Notes: a model not told the origin generated them from the letters alone. Positions 46,158 to 54,160 are shown, counted from the stretch's first letter. The stretch: 64,000 bases of DNA from Vibrio rotiferianus CAIM 577 = LMG 21460 (GCF_002741985.1 NZ_APHW01000014.1:186001-250000), one strand, 5' to 3'. Numbers and translations are program-made.

Positions 46158-46206
46158 CTAGAGTATTGCTCCCTGGACGTAATACACGCCACGTATGCGC
46201 ACCTGG

Positions 46207-46401
46207 TTAACTTTTAAATTCGATAATTTCTAGTTGAACTAGAACATGAAGTGGGATGGCTTGCTTACCAGAAGCCCAACGCGACAAGGTGGCCTGTGAT
46301 ACCTCAAGCTTGTTGCGACGTAAAAATTCATCTTGCCAAGATCGAGATAAACGCTTTCGCAATTCGCCCGCTGCTTTTTCTTGAATTTCTTGTTTATTCA
46401 T
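46207..46401 (-). CDS. Small HTH DNA-binding protein of the prophage
   Basis: A 64-residue protein starting at ATG 46401 (MNKQEIQEKAAGELRKRLSRSWQDEF). The HTH is RRNKLEVSQATLSRWASGKQAIPLHVLVQL, a Cro/XRE-like pattern. Its ATG overlaps the stop of the small membrane ORF. Probably a regulator of early or late genes, like P13/P14 or P15/P16 in PM2. Confidence 0.75.
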   Translation of the reverse strand: MNKQEIQEKAAGELRKRLSRSWQDEFLRRNKLEVSQATLSRWASGKQAIPLHVLVQLEIIEFKS

Positions 46402-46532
46402 ACCAACCCCAAATTTCCGCACACAGCATAAAGAGACAAAGCAAGAGCAAGAGCAACTAACAGCGCTTGTCTAAAGCTGTCGAACGAATACGCACATAAC
46501 GCACCGATAATAATTGCTATCACTGTCATCAT
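46398..46532 (-). CDS. 44-residue membrane peptide in the early operon
   Basis: ORF starting MMTVIAIIIGALCAYSFDSF and ending LSLYAVCGNLGLV, with two hydrophobic segments. Its ATGATG overlaps the TGA of the upstream gene and its TGA overlaps the next ATG, so it fills an otherwise empty 130-bp gap with perfect coupling. This makes it very likely real. Confidence 0.7.
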   Translation of the reverse strand: MMTVIAIIIGALCAYSFDSFRQALLVALALALSLYAVCGNLGLV

Positions 46533-46726
46533 AACGTCACCACCATACGGCGATTAGCATCCAATGGAATGATCGCAATGCTTGGATTGATAAAGGTTGC
46601 CGTTGCTTTGGTGTGGTTCTCACACTGAGCAATCAGTGCGTAAAAGTTACGGCTGAACGGTTTAAACGGGAGTTCTTCTCCCGTTGGCGCATGGTTTACG
46701 TTTGAATAGATTGCTAGGCTAGCCAT
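46529..46726 (-). CDS. 65-residue prophage protein
   Basis: A short basic/neutral protein (MASLAIYSNVNHAPTGEELPFKPFSRNFYALIAQCEN...). It shares one base with the preceding gene and overlaps the next ATG. No family recognised; an early-operon position. Confidence 0.6.
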   Translation of the reverse strand: MASLAIYSNVNHAPTGEELPFKPFSRNFYALIAQCENHTKATATFINPSIAIIPLDANRRMVVTL

Positions 46727-47058
46727 TAGATAGCCTCTTGAAGTGAAGAATCCGCGCCCGCTTGGGGCGCTTCATCTTGCTTGCGGATTTCGTTGCGCTC
46801 TCGCTGCATGCGAATAAGCAATGCTAATAGGTAGCGCGGCTTGGTTCTCGATGTGGCATCAAAAGTTAAATAACCACTTCGGCTTTGGATGATTCTCTCC
46901 ACTAACCGACAAAGAGTTGATGCCTTGTAAGCTGCGCACGAACCAAGCGTATTATCAATCTCATCTAAAATCAGGAACACGCCATTTAATGAGCCGCTTT
47001 TGAACTCTTCTTCGGCTTTAAGGACAATTTTTCTAAACGCTTTTGGTGAGTTAATCAT
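46726..47058 (-). CDS. 110-residue prophage protein
   Basis: A helical soluble protein (MINSPKAFRKIVLKAEEEFKSGSLNGVFLILDEIDNTLG..., ...FDATSRTKPRYLLALLIRMQRERNEIRKQDE). It overlaps its upstream neighbour by 4 bp. No family recognised; an early-operon position suggests replication or regulation. Confidence 0.65.
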   Translation of the reverse strand: MINSPKAFRKIVLKAEEEFKSGSLNGVFLILDEIDNTLGSCAAYKASTLCRLVERIIQSRSGYLTFDATSRTKPRYLLALLIRMQRERNEIRKQDEAPQAGADSSLQEAI

Positions 47059-47255
47059 GATTGCACCCCCAGACCTGAAAGACGCATAGCAACCAGTTGA
47101 TGACCGCGCTTGTACTCTGCCTGACCACGGCGAGAAAAACGGTAGTCTTTACCTGTAGTTAGAGGTTTGTCGCTTTTGCCAAAGTTAGGGAAATATTTGT
47201 GCTTAATACTGTCTATGGTGTTACAACCAAACTCAGTCGGTGTATGTGTTTCCAT
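47055..47255 (-). CDS. First gene of the prophage leftward early operon
   Basis: A 66-residue basic protein starting at ATG 47255 (METHTPTEFGCNTIDSIKHKYFPNFG..., ...FSRRGQAEYKRGHQLVAMRLSG). A strong GGAGG lies 8 bp upstream, so the longer open frame is rejected. It faces away from the rightward HTH gene, so the 47256-47399 gap is a divergent control region. Confidence 0.65.
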   Translation of the reverse strand: METHTPTEFGCNTIDSIKHKYFPNFGKSDKPLTTGKDYRFSRRGQAEYKRGHQLVAMRLSGLGVQS

Positions 47256-47399
47256 GGCGTAGCCTCCGCAAGCTGCTTCATAAGTGATTCGAAAAGACAA
47301 TATCACCACAAATCGGCTATAGCCACCGACCAGCCATAGTGAAAAGAACAAAATGATCCTCTATGATTTAACAATTAGCGGATTAGAGGTATCCACAAA
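47256..47399. promoter_or_regulatory. Divergent early control region of the prophage
   Basis: A 144-bp gap between the leftward early operon and the rightward HTH gene. It should hold both promoters and operators. I see no perfect palindrome here. Confidence 0.5.
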
Positions 47400-47663
47400 A
47401 TGAACTACACAAATGCTCTTTTGGACAGGGTAAAAGCCAAGTTCGAATTGACTTCTGAGTACCAACTTGCGAAAAAACTAGAAGTTCCGCACAGTAGTCT
47501 GCGCAGATGGCGAAAAGGTGGGAGTTCTATGGAATGGGATACTGCCTTTCAGATAGCAGATTTGTTAGACGAAGATGATCAAAATGTCGTTCATGGTTTG
47601 ATAAATGACAAGTACACAAACCCTCGCCTAATCAATGCCTTACATGCGGGCGCACCCTCTTAG
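47400..47663 (+). CDS. Prophage HTH regulator (repressor candidate)
   Basis: An 87-residue protein with an HTH (EYQLAKKLEVPHSSLRRWRKGGSSMEWDTAFQIADLLD) and then a helical tail. It is the only rightward gene of the virus body and is divergent to the early operon, the usual place for a repressor. Its stop is 6 bp left of the right att site. Confidence 0.75.
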   Translation: MNYTNALLDRVKAKFELTSEYQLAKKLEVPHSSLRRWRKGGSSMEWDTAFQIADLLDEDDQNVVHGLINDKYTNPRLINALHAGAPS

Positions 47664-48013
47664 CGCCCATTTACCACGTTATACATAATGCGCACTGATA
47701 TAGTGGTTCTTGTGGGCTTGCTAATGTTACGGCTAATCCTGTACAAGCCATTAAACTTTTTTCCAATGCTTTGCCATAACGTTTGAGCTTCGTGCGTTTT
47801 CGCCTTGTCCATCGCCAAACCAATTAGAGCTTTTTCTTTATCTTCGCCTATAGCCTCCGCAAGCATAAGTATCTGATTTTCTTTTAAGTAAGTTCTTCCT
47901 TTTCTCACATCTGTCAGCATTTGTGGGCTTATCCCCAAATCAGGCGCAATTTGTTTGTATTGCACGTACTTCATTTGCTTTTTGTAAGCGTCAATGAGTT
48001 GGTTTGTGTACAT
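47660..48013 (-). CDS. DUF3693 phage-type regulator whose 3' end crosses the right att site
   Basis: A 117-residue protein starting at ATG 48013 (MYTNQLIDAYKKQMKYVQYKQIAPDLGISPQMLTDVRKGRTYL). This is the DUF3693/XRE-like layout known from Vibrio filamentous phages. Its last dozen or so codons (...ISVRIMYNVVNGR) are encoded by the right dif-like site and by element DNA, so integration replaced the original 3' end. Probably a remnant of an earlier phage at dif. It lies outside the present element except for its tail. Confidence 0.75.
   Translation of the reverse strand: MYTNQLIDAYKKQMKYVQYKQIAPDLGISPQMLTDVRKGRTYLKENQILMLAEAIGEDKEKALIGLAMDKAKTHEAQTLWQSIGKKFNGLYRISRNISKPTRTTISVRIMYNVVNGR
47669..47696 (-). 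other. Right att site of the prophage (dif-like)
   Basis: It matches dif (34936-34963) at 24 of 28 positions. The last 17 bases (TATACATAATGCGCACT, centre plus XerC arm) are identical, and all four differences are in the XerD arm. Confidence 0.9.
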
Positions 48014-48022
48014 TTCTGCTGC

Positions 48023-48330
48023 TACAAAAATATCTGTATACAACCACCTTGGCTGCAGTTATTCTAAATGTGTCTGTTCGTCATATCCGGCGCTTACTCA
48101 ATCGAATTTCCACTTTAGGAGCTCAAAGTCTCGTACACGCTGCTCGTGGTCGTCCAAGTAACCGACGTTACTCTGAAGATTTTAAAGTTGAAATACTAAA
48201 GATTATTCACAAGTAATATTCTGATTTCTCACTAACGCTCGCTCTAGAAAAACTCTCAGAACAACACAACCTCGCTACCGACGTGATTGCGTGAGCTTAT
48301 TCAAATTGATGGATCTATATCTAAACTTGG
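48023..48330 (+). pseudogene. Decayed transposase remnant (N-terminal HTH part)
   Basis: A frame reads ...TTTLAAVILNVSVRHIRRLLNRISTLGAQSLVHAARGRPSNRRYSEDFKVEILKIIHK and stops at 48216. The following bases continue in another frame as YSDF-LTLALEKLSEQHNLATDVIA. 'VSVRHIRRLL...G..SLVHA.RGRPSNRR' followed by 'LA.EKL.E.H' is the start of an integrase-type transposase (ISNCY-like). No catalytic domain or clear ends remain. Confidence 0.65.
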
Positions 48331-48792
48331 TTACGCTTCTTTTTTATAGTGACGTTGTCACCGGGTTAGACAAGAGCCTGCCCGCAAAACCATGCAGTTT
48401 TCAAACTTAGCCCCCGTTCTGTCTTATATCGTAACTCTTTGACACTTAATAATATGGATGTCTTGACATGAACCTCGCTCAAATCATCTAATACGATTTT
48501 CTGTCTGACTACAAAAGCGGTTATTTCCTTTGGAGCTAAGGAGTTACGTAGGTTTCACTAAGCTGCTCATCTTCTTTCAAGCATGAGCTAATCAAAGGAT
48601 TTCGTTACCGCGTAACCAATAAGGGCGGCTAGCTCCCTGCTCCACCTATGTTCAACCGAGCTTTGGCCAAGTATCTTAGAGGTTGATACATATTAAACTT
48701 TCTGGATAGCACTTCATATGCACTCGCTCTTCATGGCGTCACACTGTAACTATTAATTGATTTAGTCTTACCTTACGGGTCTTCTAACAACA
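48331..48792. other. Non-coding region right of the prophage
   Basis: About 460 bp with no credible gene on either strand. It holds the matS site and possibly further decayed mobile-element DNA that I cannot identify. Confidence 0.5.
48349..48361. promoter_or_regulatory. matS site (MatP binding)
   Basis: GTGACGTTGTCAC fits the matS consensus GTGACRNYGTCAC at every position. It lies 13 kb from dif and 2.6 kb from matP, as expected inside the Ter macrodomain. Confidence 0.88.
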
Positions 48793-48819
48793 AAAAAGCT
48801 CGTGTCGCGAGCTTTTTTA
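48793..48819 (-). terminator. Terminator of the HDOD gene
   Basis: Stem AAAAAAGCTCG / CGAGCTTTTTT with a short loop, 11 bp beyond the HDOD stop and A/T-rich on both sides. Confidence 0.85.
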
Positions 48820-48829
48820 ATACTTATCT

Positions 48830-50047
48830 CTACATTGTTAATGTTAATTTCCCGGGGATTCTTGAGCGCACATCCTTTAGCGCATCTCCAGACATCTGAA
48901 CATTTGCGAACCAGAATGGCTTGTGCTTATCAATGAATGCGCTACTTTTAGTTAAGCCTTCATAAATTGAGTACGCTTTGGCTTGTACCAATGCTGCGCC
49001 ATGGTCGCTTCTCTCCAATATTGGTATGTTATCAAGATCTTCGATGACAGCATTTTTGATATGTAATGAAGCTTTTGGCCAATCATATGATTCAAGAATA
49101 CGGCGTGTAATCGATGCTTCCATCTCGTGTATGACTTTTGGTAAAAAGGCGGTATTGGCTTTTATGTCAGCACAAGCATAGTATTCTTCTTTTTTTTCTG
49201 CTTTCCTGTAGTTAAGCATGACCTCAACCAATGCGTCTTCAAAGGTATAAGTAAAATGATTGACGATGACGAAGTTACCTAGTGTACGCAAAACACCAAT
49301 TAGAATACCTGCGTCTGGCTCTCGAACCCCTGCACTTTGCAAACGCATTCGTGTGACATTTGCAGTTACCACAAGGTGTTGCCACATTTTAGGAGCAATA
49401 AGTTTGGTATTCTGATCTGCCCATTTGAGCATCGGCCTTGCCATTAAGACAGGAAATAACAGACGACAATTCTCAATTCCGATTTGACCAATCGCAACTT
49501 TTGCATCCGGTACACCCTTAGGTTTACGTCCTAGCCTTTCACAAAATTTGGGGTTAGAAATGAGATCTACAATGGTAGAGTTCAATTGGTGACTAAGGGT
49601 CGTGAGTGTCCCTAACTTCGAAAAAGAAAGTGATGGAGAGTATGCAAAAGAAGCAAAATGATCAAAAAGAGGGATTCCTCCGCATAGTTTATCAATAGGA
49701 TAAGACTCTAACTTACTAATCAACATGCGTTCAGCTACTCGTGAAACATCCCGCACAACTTTTCTTAGTGTTTTTTGTTTGTCTTCAACAACCTGACGTC
49801 TTTCCTGTACCCGCTCTTGTTCGCACATAAGTAAAATACGTTGATTTCGGGTTATACGCTCATCCTCGTTGAAGATGACGTCATCACAATAGCGGCCTTG
49901 TAAACTTAGTAAATCATCGACCTCTGTTTGATCAACTAGGTACTTCATGCTAACAAGCCATTTTGCGTGTCGAATTTCTACCTCTTTCGATACTTTACTT
50001 GCTATATCAATTGCTTCTTGCGTGTAGGTTTTCTTGGTTAGCAACAA
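48830..50047 (-). CDS. HDOD-domain protein
   Basis: A 405-residue cytoplasmic protein. The central part (SFSKLGTLTTLSHQLNSTIVDLISNPKFCERLGRKPKGVPDAKVAIGQIGIENCRLLFPVLM) is the HDOD layout. LRTLGNFVIVNHF replaces the HD metal site, as usual in this family. HDOD proteins are signalling proteins without proven catalysis. Monocistronic with its own terminator. A conserved neighbour of the terminus in vibrios. Confidence 0.82.
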   Translation of the reverse strand: MLLTKKTYTQEAIDIASKVSKEVEIRHAKWLVSMKYLVDQTEVDDLLSLQGRYCDDVIFNEDERITRNQRILLMCEQERVQERRQVVEDKQKTLRKVVRDVSRVAERMLISKLESYPIDKLCGGIPLFDHFASFAYSPSLSFSKLGTLTTLSHQLNSTIVDLISNPKFCERLGRKPKGVPDAKVAIGQIGIENCRLLFPVLMARPMLKWADQNTKLIAPKMWQHLVVTANVTRMRLQSAGVREPDAGILIGVLRTLGNFVIVNHFTYTFEDALVEVMLNYRKAEKKEEYYACADIKANTAFLPKVIHEMEASITRRILESYDWPKASLHIKNAVIEDLDNIPILERSDHGAALVQAKAYSIYEGLTKSSAFIDKHKPFWFANVQMSGDALKDVRSRIPGKLTLTM

Positions 50048-50176
50048 GCTTCTATCCCTATACTTCTTATAATGAATCTAATTGGTATAGTGTATACGAT
50101 ATGGCAATCAATCTTAAGTTTTGTGTGATATTAATTCAGATTAAGCCCTATCCGAATCTACTGAATCATCAACAAA

Positions 50177-50503
50177 CTACAATTTTGACAGAGTAGACAG
50201 GTGGAGGCGGATAAACTTTTCGGGATACCGATATTTAAACTTTTTGCCTTTCTTCAGCTTCGATTTGGCAAATTTGCAGATCTTCGTGTCACCTATGCCA
50301 GTGACACGCCTTATCTTGGCAGTGCTGTTGGAGTGCTCAAGCTCAATCATGACATCACAATACCCTTGGTAATCATCAAACCTCTTATCTACCTGCTTTT
50401 GGAGTTTAGATTTGATTTTCTTTGCCACGGGATTGAATTCCGAATCATCTGCAACAATGAGGTTCGAGAACAATAATAAAGGAAACAGGAGTATTGAACG
50501 CAT
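50177..50503 (-). CDS. Secreted TolA-C-like domain protein
   Basis: A 108-residue protein with a signal peptide (MRSILLFPLLLFSNLIVADD). The mature part, IKSKLQKQVDKRFDDYQGYCDVMIELEHSNSTAKIRRVTGIGDTKICKFAKSKL, follows the TolA domain III pattern (Y.GK.C...I.L..DG......GD..LC.AA). It includes the two Cys that form TolA's disulfide, here 27 residues apart. It lacks TolA's anchor and long helix, so it would be a free periplasmic domain. Function unknown. Confidence 0.65.
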   Translation of the reverse strand: MRSILLFPLLLFSNLIVADDSEFNPVAKKIKSKLQKQVDKRFDDYQGYCDVMIELEHSNSTAKIRRVTGIGDTKICKFAKSKLKKGKKFKYRYPEKFIRLHLSTLSKL

Positions 50504-50570
50504 TTTCAGTCAGATAGTATTTAGAAGCCATGAATACTGACTATATTAAGTTCTCTTTCGTAAATAAAAC

Positions 50571-50595
50571 CGGGACGCATGTTGTGCGTCCCGGT
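50571..50595. terminator. Terminator between the TolA-C-like and DUF3634 genes
   Basis: A 10-bp perfect stem CCGGGACGCA / TGCGTCCCGG with a 5-nt loop. TGAGTGTTTTTTCG follows on the right. Confidence 0.75.
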
Positions 50596-50623
50596 GAGTG
50601 TTTTTTCGTAAGTGATATGTTTG

Positions 50624-50935
50624 TTAGGCCTGCTTTTTTCCTTTGCTACTTTTAAAACCTTGGTGAGGAAAAACGTTTCTAATACGCTGCTGTACTTTCT
50701 TGGGTACCTGTTTAGAAAACACCAATCGCATACCAGTGCGCTGACTATATACTTTCAGCTGACCATCAAAAGGAAAATGTTCGGCAATATCTTGCAAGTG
50801 GTGCTTAAAAGAAGGTGGAATGTGGCCTTTCACTTTAGTCAAATTACCCTTGTCAAAGTTCACCTTTAAAACTGGGCGATCTACAGCTATCAACCAAAAA
50901 ATAACAACAGCAGCAATCAAGATTACATAAAGCAT
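50624..50935 (-). CDS. DUF3634 family membrane-anchored protein
   Basis: A 103-residue protein with one N-terminal membrane helix (MLYVILIAAVVIFWLIAVD) and a basic cytoplasmic domain (GHIPPSFKHHLQDIAEHFPFDGQLKVYSQRTGMRLVFSKQVPKKVQQRIRNVFP). It fits the DUF3634 family of vibrios. It starts 10 bp after matP and is likely co-transcribed with it. Function unknown. Confidence 0.82.
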   Translation of the reverse strand: MLYVILIAAVVIFWLIAVDRPVLKVNFDKGNLTKVKGHIPPSFKHHLQDIAEHFPFDGQLKVYSQRTGMRLVFSKQVPKKVQQRIRNVFPHQGFKSSKGKKQA

Positions 50936-50945
50936 TCGGTGCTCC

Positions 50946-51395
50946 TTAGCTAGACAACAGTTTGCTCAAGTCTTCTTTAATTGATGATACCTTAAGACTT
51001 GCCTTTTCGCTTCTTGAAGCTTCGGACAATAAATATTCGATGGCATCGGATAACGTACAACCTAGCTCATTCGCTCTACTGGAGAGTTTTTCCCATACAC
51101 GATAGTCAAGATCGATGGATTTCTTCTTGGTATGAACTTGCTCAGCATTAAAGTGACGTTTGCGCTTAGCGCGAATCGCTTGCTTGAGCTTATTATCGAG
51201 TTCGTCTGACATATGGTTTTCAATCCAAGTCAGAACTTGTGTTGGCTCATGCTCTATTTTACGCAACTCAGCAACTGCTGCGTCAGCTTCACTGGTGTCA
51301 ATGTAGCGTGTAATCGCCTCTCCATCTTTCCATTTTTTGATGAGATACTTCCACTTCCAACCACATTCTAAATTTTCAAGTTGCTGATATTTCAT
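50946..51395 (-). CDS. matP: Macrodomain Ter protein MatP
   Basis: A 149-residue DNA-binding protein that organises the terminus region by binding matS sites and linking to the division machinery. It is very similar to E. coli MatP throughout: MKYQQLENLECGWKWKYLIKKWKDGE, RAKRKRHFNAEQVHTKKKSIDLDYRVWEKLSSRA. The latter holds the ribbon-helix-helix. The C-terminal coiled coil is present. Adjacent to lonH and fabA, as in E. coli. Confidence 0.96.
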   Translation of the reverse strand: MKYQQLENLECGWKWKYLIKKWKDGEAITRYIDTSEADAAVAELRKIEHEPTQVLTWIENHMSDELDNKLKQAIRAKRKRHFNAEQVHTKKKSIDLDYRVWEKLSSRANELGCTLSDAIEYLLSEASRSEKASLKVSSIKEDLSKLLSS

Positions 51396-51608
51396 CCTTT
51401 CGACCCTTAATGCGCATCTGGGTGACAGCGTAACCCAGAGATGTCAATTCAGCAATTAAAACTCGTGAAAGTATCGATGTTGATCACTTATTTGTCTAAA
51501 GTTTAACCGGCGTACCGTTTCAATTTTTGGGATTGGTTAAATTGTCGCTAGGGAGTTGATCATCGTTTCGTTATAATGCTTCGCAAGATTAGATTAAGAT
51601 GAATTTTA

Positions 51609-53249
51609 ATGAACCAAGTTAACTGGCAAGATGTCACCCCTTCTTTCGAGCAATATGAAGAGCTTTTAAGCAATGCAACTACTCTTCCGATAAAATCCTT
51701 TATTGACCTTCAGCCAAGACTTGAAGCAACCATTAATAGATTTACTAACGTCCGAGGACTCACTCGCATACTCTTGGTCAACTGTACTGATAACGCCATT
51801 TATAGAGGGTTTATCTTTGATGTAGTAAAGGGTAAAACGTCTGGTCCTGTTATCACAACAGAATCGCTTGACGCGAAAGAGTTGTTTGACCGTTACAGTG
51901 TGAGTCGAGATGGTAACACGACATGTGAATCGGGTTTACTCTCTAAAGCAGATGGTGGCTATCTAATTGTTCCAGCAAATTTGGTTCTTGCTAATGCCGC
52001 TCGTTGGCCGAATATCAAAGCAGCTATTCAGGGGACTGGATTCTCGCCAATAAACCTAACTCCCGAGCGCATCGCCTCTTCACCAGTTACAGCAAAAACT
52101 TACGATGTAAAACTGATAATCACAGGCGACCGTAATCAGTTGGCCGAAATAGAATATGTTGATGATGACTTTTCGGCAGGCTTAACGATGTATACAGAAG
52201 TGGAAGAAGACATTCATCTTTCTCAAGAGAACCTCGGTAACTATATTGGATTGGTTAACTGGATTTGTAAGAAATATCAGCATCCAAATTTAGATTGTAG
52301 TGCATTTAAAAGGTTAATTCTTGCTGGTATGCGATACACGGAGGATCAGCATTACTTACCTCTTGGTGTGATGTGGCACAACCAGTTACTTGGCCTTTCA
52401 CAACAATATGCTACGAGCGATATCATTAACTTTAACGCGGTTGATCAGGCTATTGATGACAAGTACTACCGTGAGTCATACCTGCCTCAGCGAGCGGTTG
52501 ATGATATTCTTGACGGGCAAGTGATCATCGAGACTACGGGAGAACAGGTTGGCCAAATTAACGGATTGACCGTTATCGATATGGCTGGACACCCTGTTTC
52601 TTACGGAGAGCCCGCTCGTATCTCATGTGTTATACACTTCGGTGATGGTGATATTTCCGATGTTGAACGCAAGGCAGAGCTTGGCGGTAACTTGCACGCC
52701 AAAGGTATGATGATCATGCAAGCATTTGTGAGCTCAGCACTGGATCTTGATGAACCCTTACCATACTCCGCGTCGATTGTATTTGAGCAGTCTTACAGTG
52801 AAGTTGATGGTGATAGCGCCTCATTAGCCGAGCTCTGCTGTTTGGTAAGTGCCCTGTCTGAATCTCCAGTCAATCAACAGATCGCCGTCACCGGTGCTGT
52901 AGACCAATTTGGTCGTGTGCAAGCCGTTGGTGGCCTGAACGAAAAAATCGAAGGTTTCTACCAAGTATGTAAACACCAAGGGTTCACTGGACAGCAAGGT
53001 GTGATTATGCCCAAATCTAACCTCAAGCACCTCGCGTTACATAAAGATGTCATAGAGAGCATTAAGAATGATGAGTTCCATATTTGGTCTGTTTCTACTG
53101 TAGACGAAGCGATTCCTATCCTGATGTCAAAACCATTTCGTGGAGAAGAAGATAGCGTCATTGGTAAGATTGCCGAACGTATTGAAAGCTTTGAAAGACA
53201 CGAACATCCTGAAGGAATTGTGGAGCGCGTCAAAAACTGGTTTGTCTAG
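51609..53249 (+). CDS. ycbZ: Lon-like protease (LonH/YcbZ)
   Basis: A 546-residue protein of the Lon family. The N-terminal half is a degenerate AAA-like region with no Walker A that I can find. The C-terminal proteolytic domain has Ser403 in DGDSASLAEL and Lys446 in GGLNEKIEG, 43 residues apart as in Lon, forming the Ser-Lys dyad. It lies between matP and fabA, as ycbZ does in E. coli. Substrates are unknown. Confidence 0.9.
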   Translation: MNQVNWQDVTPSFEQYEELLSNATTLPIKSFIDLQPRLEATINRFTNVRGLTRILLVNCTDNAIYRGFIFDVVKGKTSGPVITTESLDAKELFDRYSVSRDGNTTCESGLLSKADGGYLIVPANLVLANAARWPNIKAAIQGTGFSPINLTPERIASSPVTAKTYDVKLIITGDRNQLAEIEYVDDDFSAGLTMYTEVEEDIHLSQENLGNYIGLVNWICKKYQHPNLDCSAFKRLILAGMRYTEDQHYLPLGVMWHNQLLGLSQQYATSDIINFNAVDQAIDDKYYRESYLPQRAVDDILDGQVIIETTGEQVGQINGLTVIDMAGHPVSYGEPARISCVIHFGDGDISDVERKAELGGNLHAKGMMIMQAFVSSALDLDEPLPYSASIVFEQSYSEVDGDSASLAELCCLVSALSESPVNQQIAVTGAVDQFGRVQAVGGLNEKIEGFYQVCKHQGFTGQQGVIMPKSNLKHLALHKDVIESIKNDEFHIWSVSTVDEAIPILMSKPFRGEEDSVIGKIAERIESFERHEHPEGIVERVKNWFV

Positions 53250-53319
53250 TACTGATCGGAGTTGTTTAGCGTACACGTGTTCACTAAGATGCAGCTATCA
53301 AAAATCGGAGTAATTGATA

Positions 53320-53838
53320 ATGCAAAACAAACGTGATTCTTATAACCGTGACGATCTTCTAGCTTCTAGCCAAGGTGAGCTGTTCGGACCTAGTTACCCT
53401 CAGCTTCCAGCGCCAAACATGCTAATGATGGATCGTATTACTAAAATGTCTGAGACTGAAGGCGATTTTGGTAAAGGTTTAATTCTTGCAGAATTGGATA
53501 TTACTCCAGACCTTTGGTTTTTTGATTGCCACTTCCCTGGTGACCCGGTAATGCCAGGCTGTCTTGGTCTTGATGCAATGTGGCAGCTTGTTGGTTTCTT
53601 CTTAGGCTGGGTTGGCGGTAAAGGCAAAGGTCGCGCTCTTGGTGTTGGCGAAGTGAAATTTACTGGTCAGATCCTACCAACAGCGAAAAAAGTAACTTAC
53701 GAAATCCACATGAAGCGTGTTGTTAACCGTAAGTTGGTGATGGGCTTAGCTGATGGCCGTGTATGTGTAGACGGTAAAGAAATCTACGTAGCAAAAGATC
53801 TGAAAGTGGGTTTGTTCCAAGACACTTCTAGCTTCTAA
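53320..53838 (+). CDS. fabA: 3-hydroxydecanoyl-ACP dehydratase/isomerase FabA
   Basis: A 172-residue enzyme that introduces the cis double bond into fatty acids. The active-site histidine is in [24 protein letters not shown], and the second-subunit Asp is in the same [10 protein letters not shown] segment. It is nearly identical to E. coli FabA. I prefer ATG 53320 ([23 protein letters not shown]), with CGGAG upstream, over a TTG two codons earlier. Confidence 0.97.
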   Translation: MQNKRDSYNRDDLLASSQGELFGPSYPQLPAPNMLMMDRITKMSETEGDFGKGLILAELDITPDLWFFDCHFPGDPVMPGCLGLDAMWQLVGFFLGWVGGKGKGRALGVGEVKFTGQILPTAKKVTYEIHMKRVVNRKLVMGLADGRVCVDGKEIYVAKDLKVGLFQDTSSF

Positions 53839-53861
53839 TCACCTACTCTGAAGCGTTTTAT

Positions 53862-53888
53862 AAGGCTCCTTTTTTAAGGGGCCTTTTT
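53862..53888 (+). terminator. Terminator of fabA
   Basis: Stem AAGGCTCC / GGGGCCTT (one G-T pair) with T-run TTTTTG. Confidence 0.75.
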
Positions 53889-53936
53889 GTTATCCGCAGT
53901 ATTGTTTTAAAACAAAATCTAGGCTTATGAACGCAG

Positions 53937-53959
53937 AAAAGGCTCTAAATGAGCCTTTT
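53937..53959 (-). terminator. Terminator of rmf
   Basis: A 9-bp perfect stem AAAAGGCTC / GAGCCTTTT, 28 bp past the rmf stop. Confidence 0.75.
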
Positions 53960-53986
53960 CAAATCCTTCTAGTTGTATGTGGAGAG

Positions 53987-54160
53987 TTATTTGTAGAGAC
54001 CAGACTGTTTTTCATCTCTGGCATCACGCCAACCACCTAACCAATACGACCGAGCATCAATTTGTTGATATGGGCAAGCCTCTTGGGACCTTCCATTCAA
54101 CCCAGCTTTGTAGCCTTGAGATTGAGCTCGTTCTAGGCGATCACGCTTTTGTCTCTTCAT
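53987..54160 (-). CDS. rmf: Ribosome modulation factor RMF
   Basis: A 57-residue protein starting at ATG 54160 (MKRQKRDRLERAQSQGYKAGLNGRS). It is highly similar to E. coli RMF over its whole length (CPYQQIDARSYWLGGWRDAR). It dimerises 70S ribosomes into inactive 100S in stationary phase. Sits downstream of and convergent with fabA, as in E. coli. Confidence 0.97.
   Translation of the reverse strand: MKRQKRDRLERAQSQGYKAGLNGRSQEACPYQQIDARSYWLGGWRDARDEKQSGLYK

Larger units (their letters stand above)
34964..47696. mobile_element. dif-integrated PM2-like (corticovirus-type) tailless prophage with cargo
   Basis: A 12.7-kb element between two dif-like sites. Its body (37.4-47.7 kb, about 10.3 kb) matches the size of the PM2 genome. 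It carries an HUH replication initiator, a packaging ATPase, a PM2 P2-like capsid protein and many small membrane proteins. No integrase is encoded, in keeping with use of host XerC/XerD. The left site has the intact host XerD arm and the right site a diverged XerD arm, exactly as expected after strand exchange at the XerC side. Genes at 35.2-37.3 kb are probably cargo. PM2-like prophages are known in aquatic bacteria; the dif insertion and cargo are read from this sequence. Confidence 0.88.

Noticed and set aside
48004..48216. A complete insertion sequence right of the prophage
   Set aside because: Only the N-terminal transposase part is recognisable; there is no catalytic domain, terminal repeat or target duplication.
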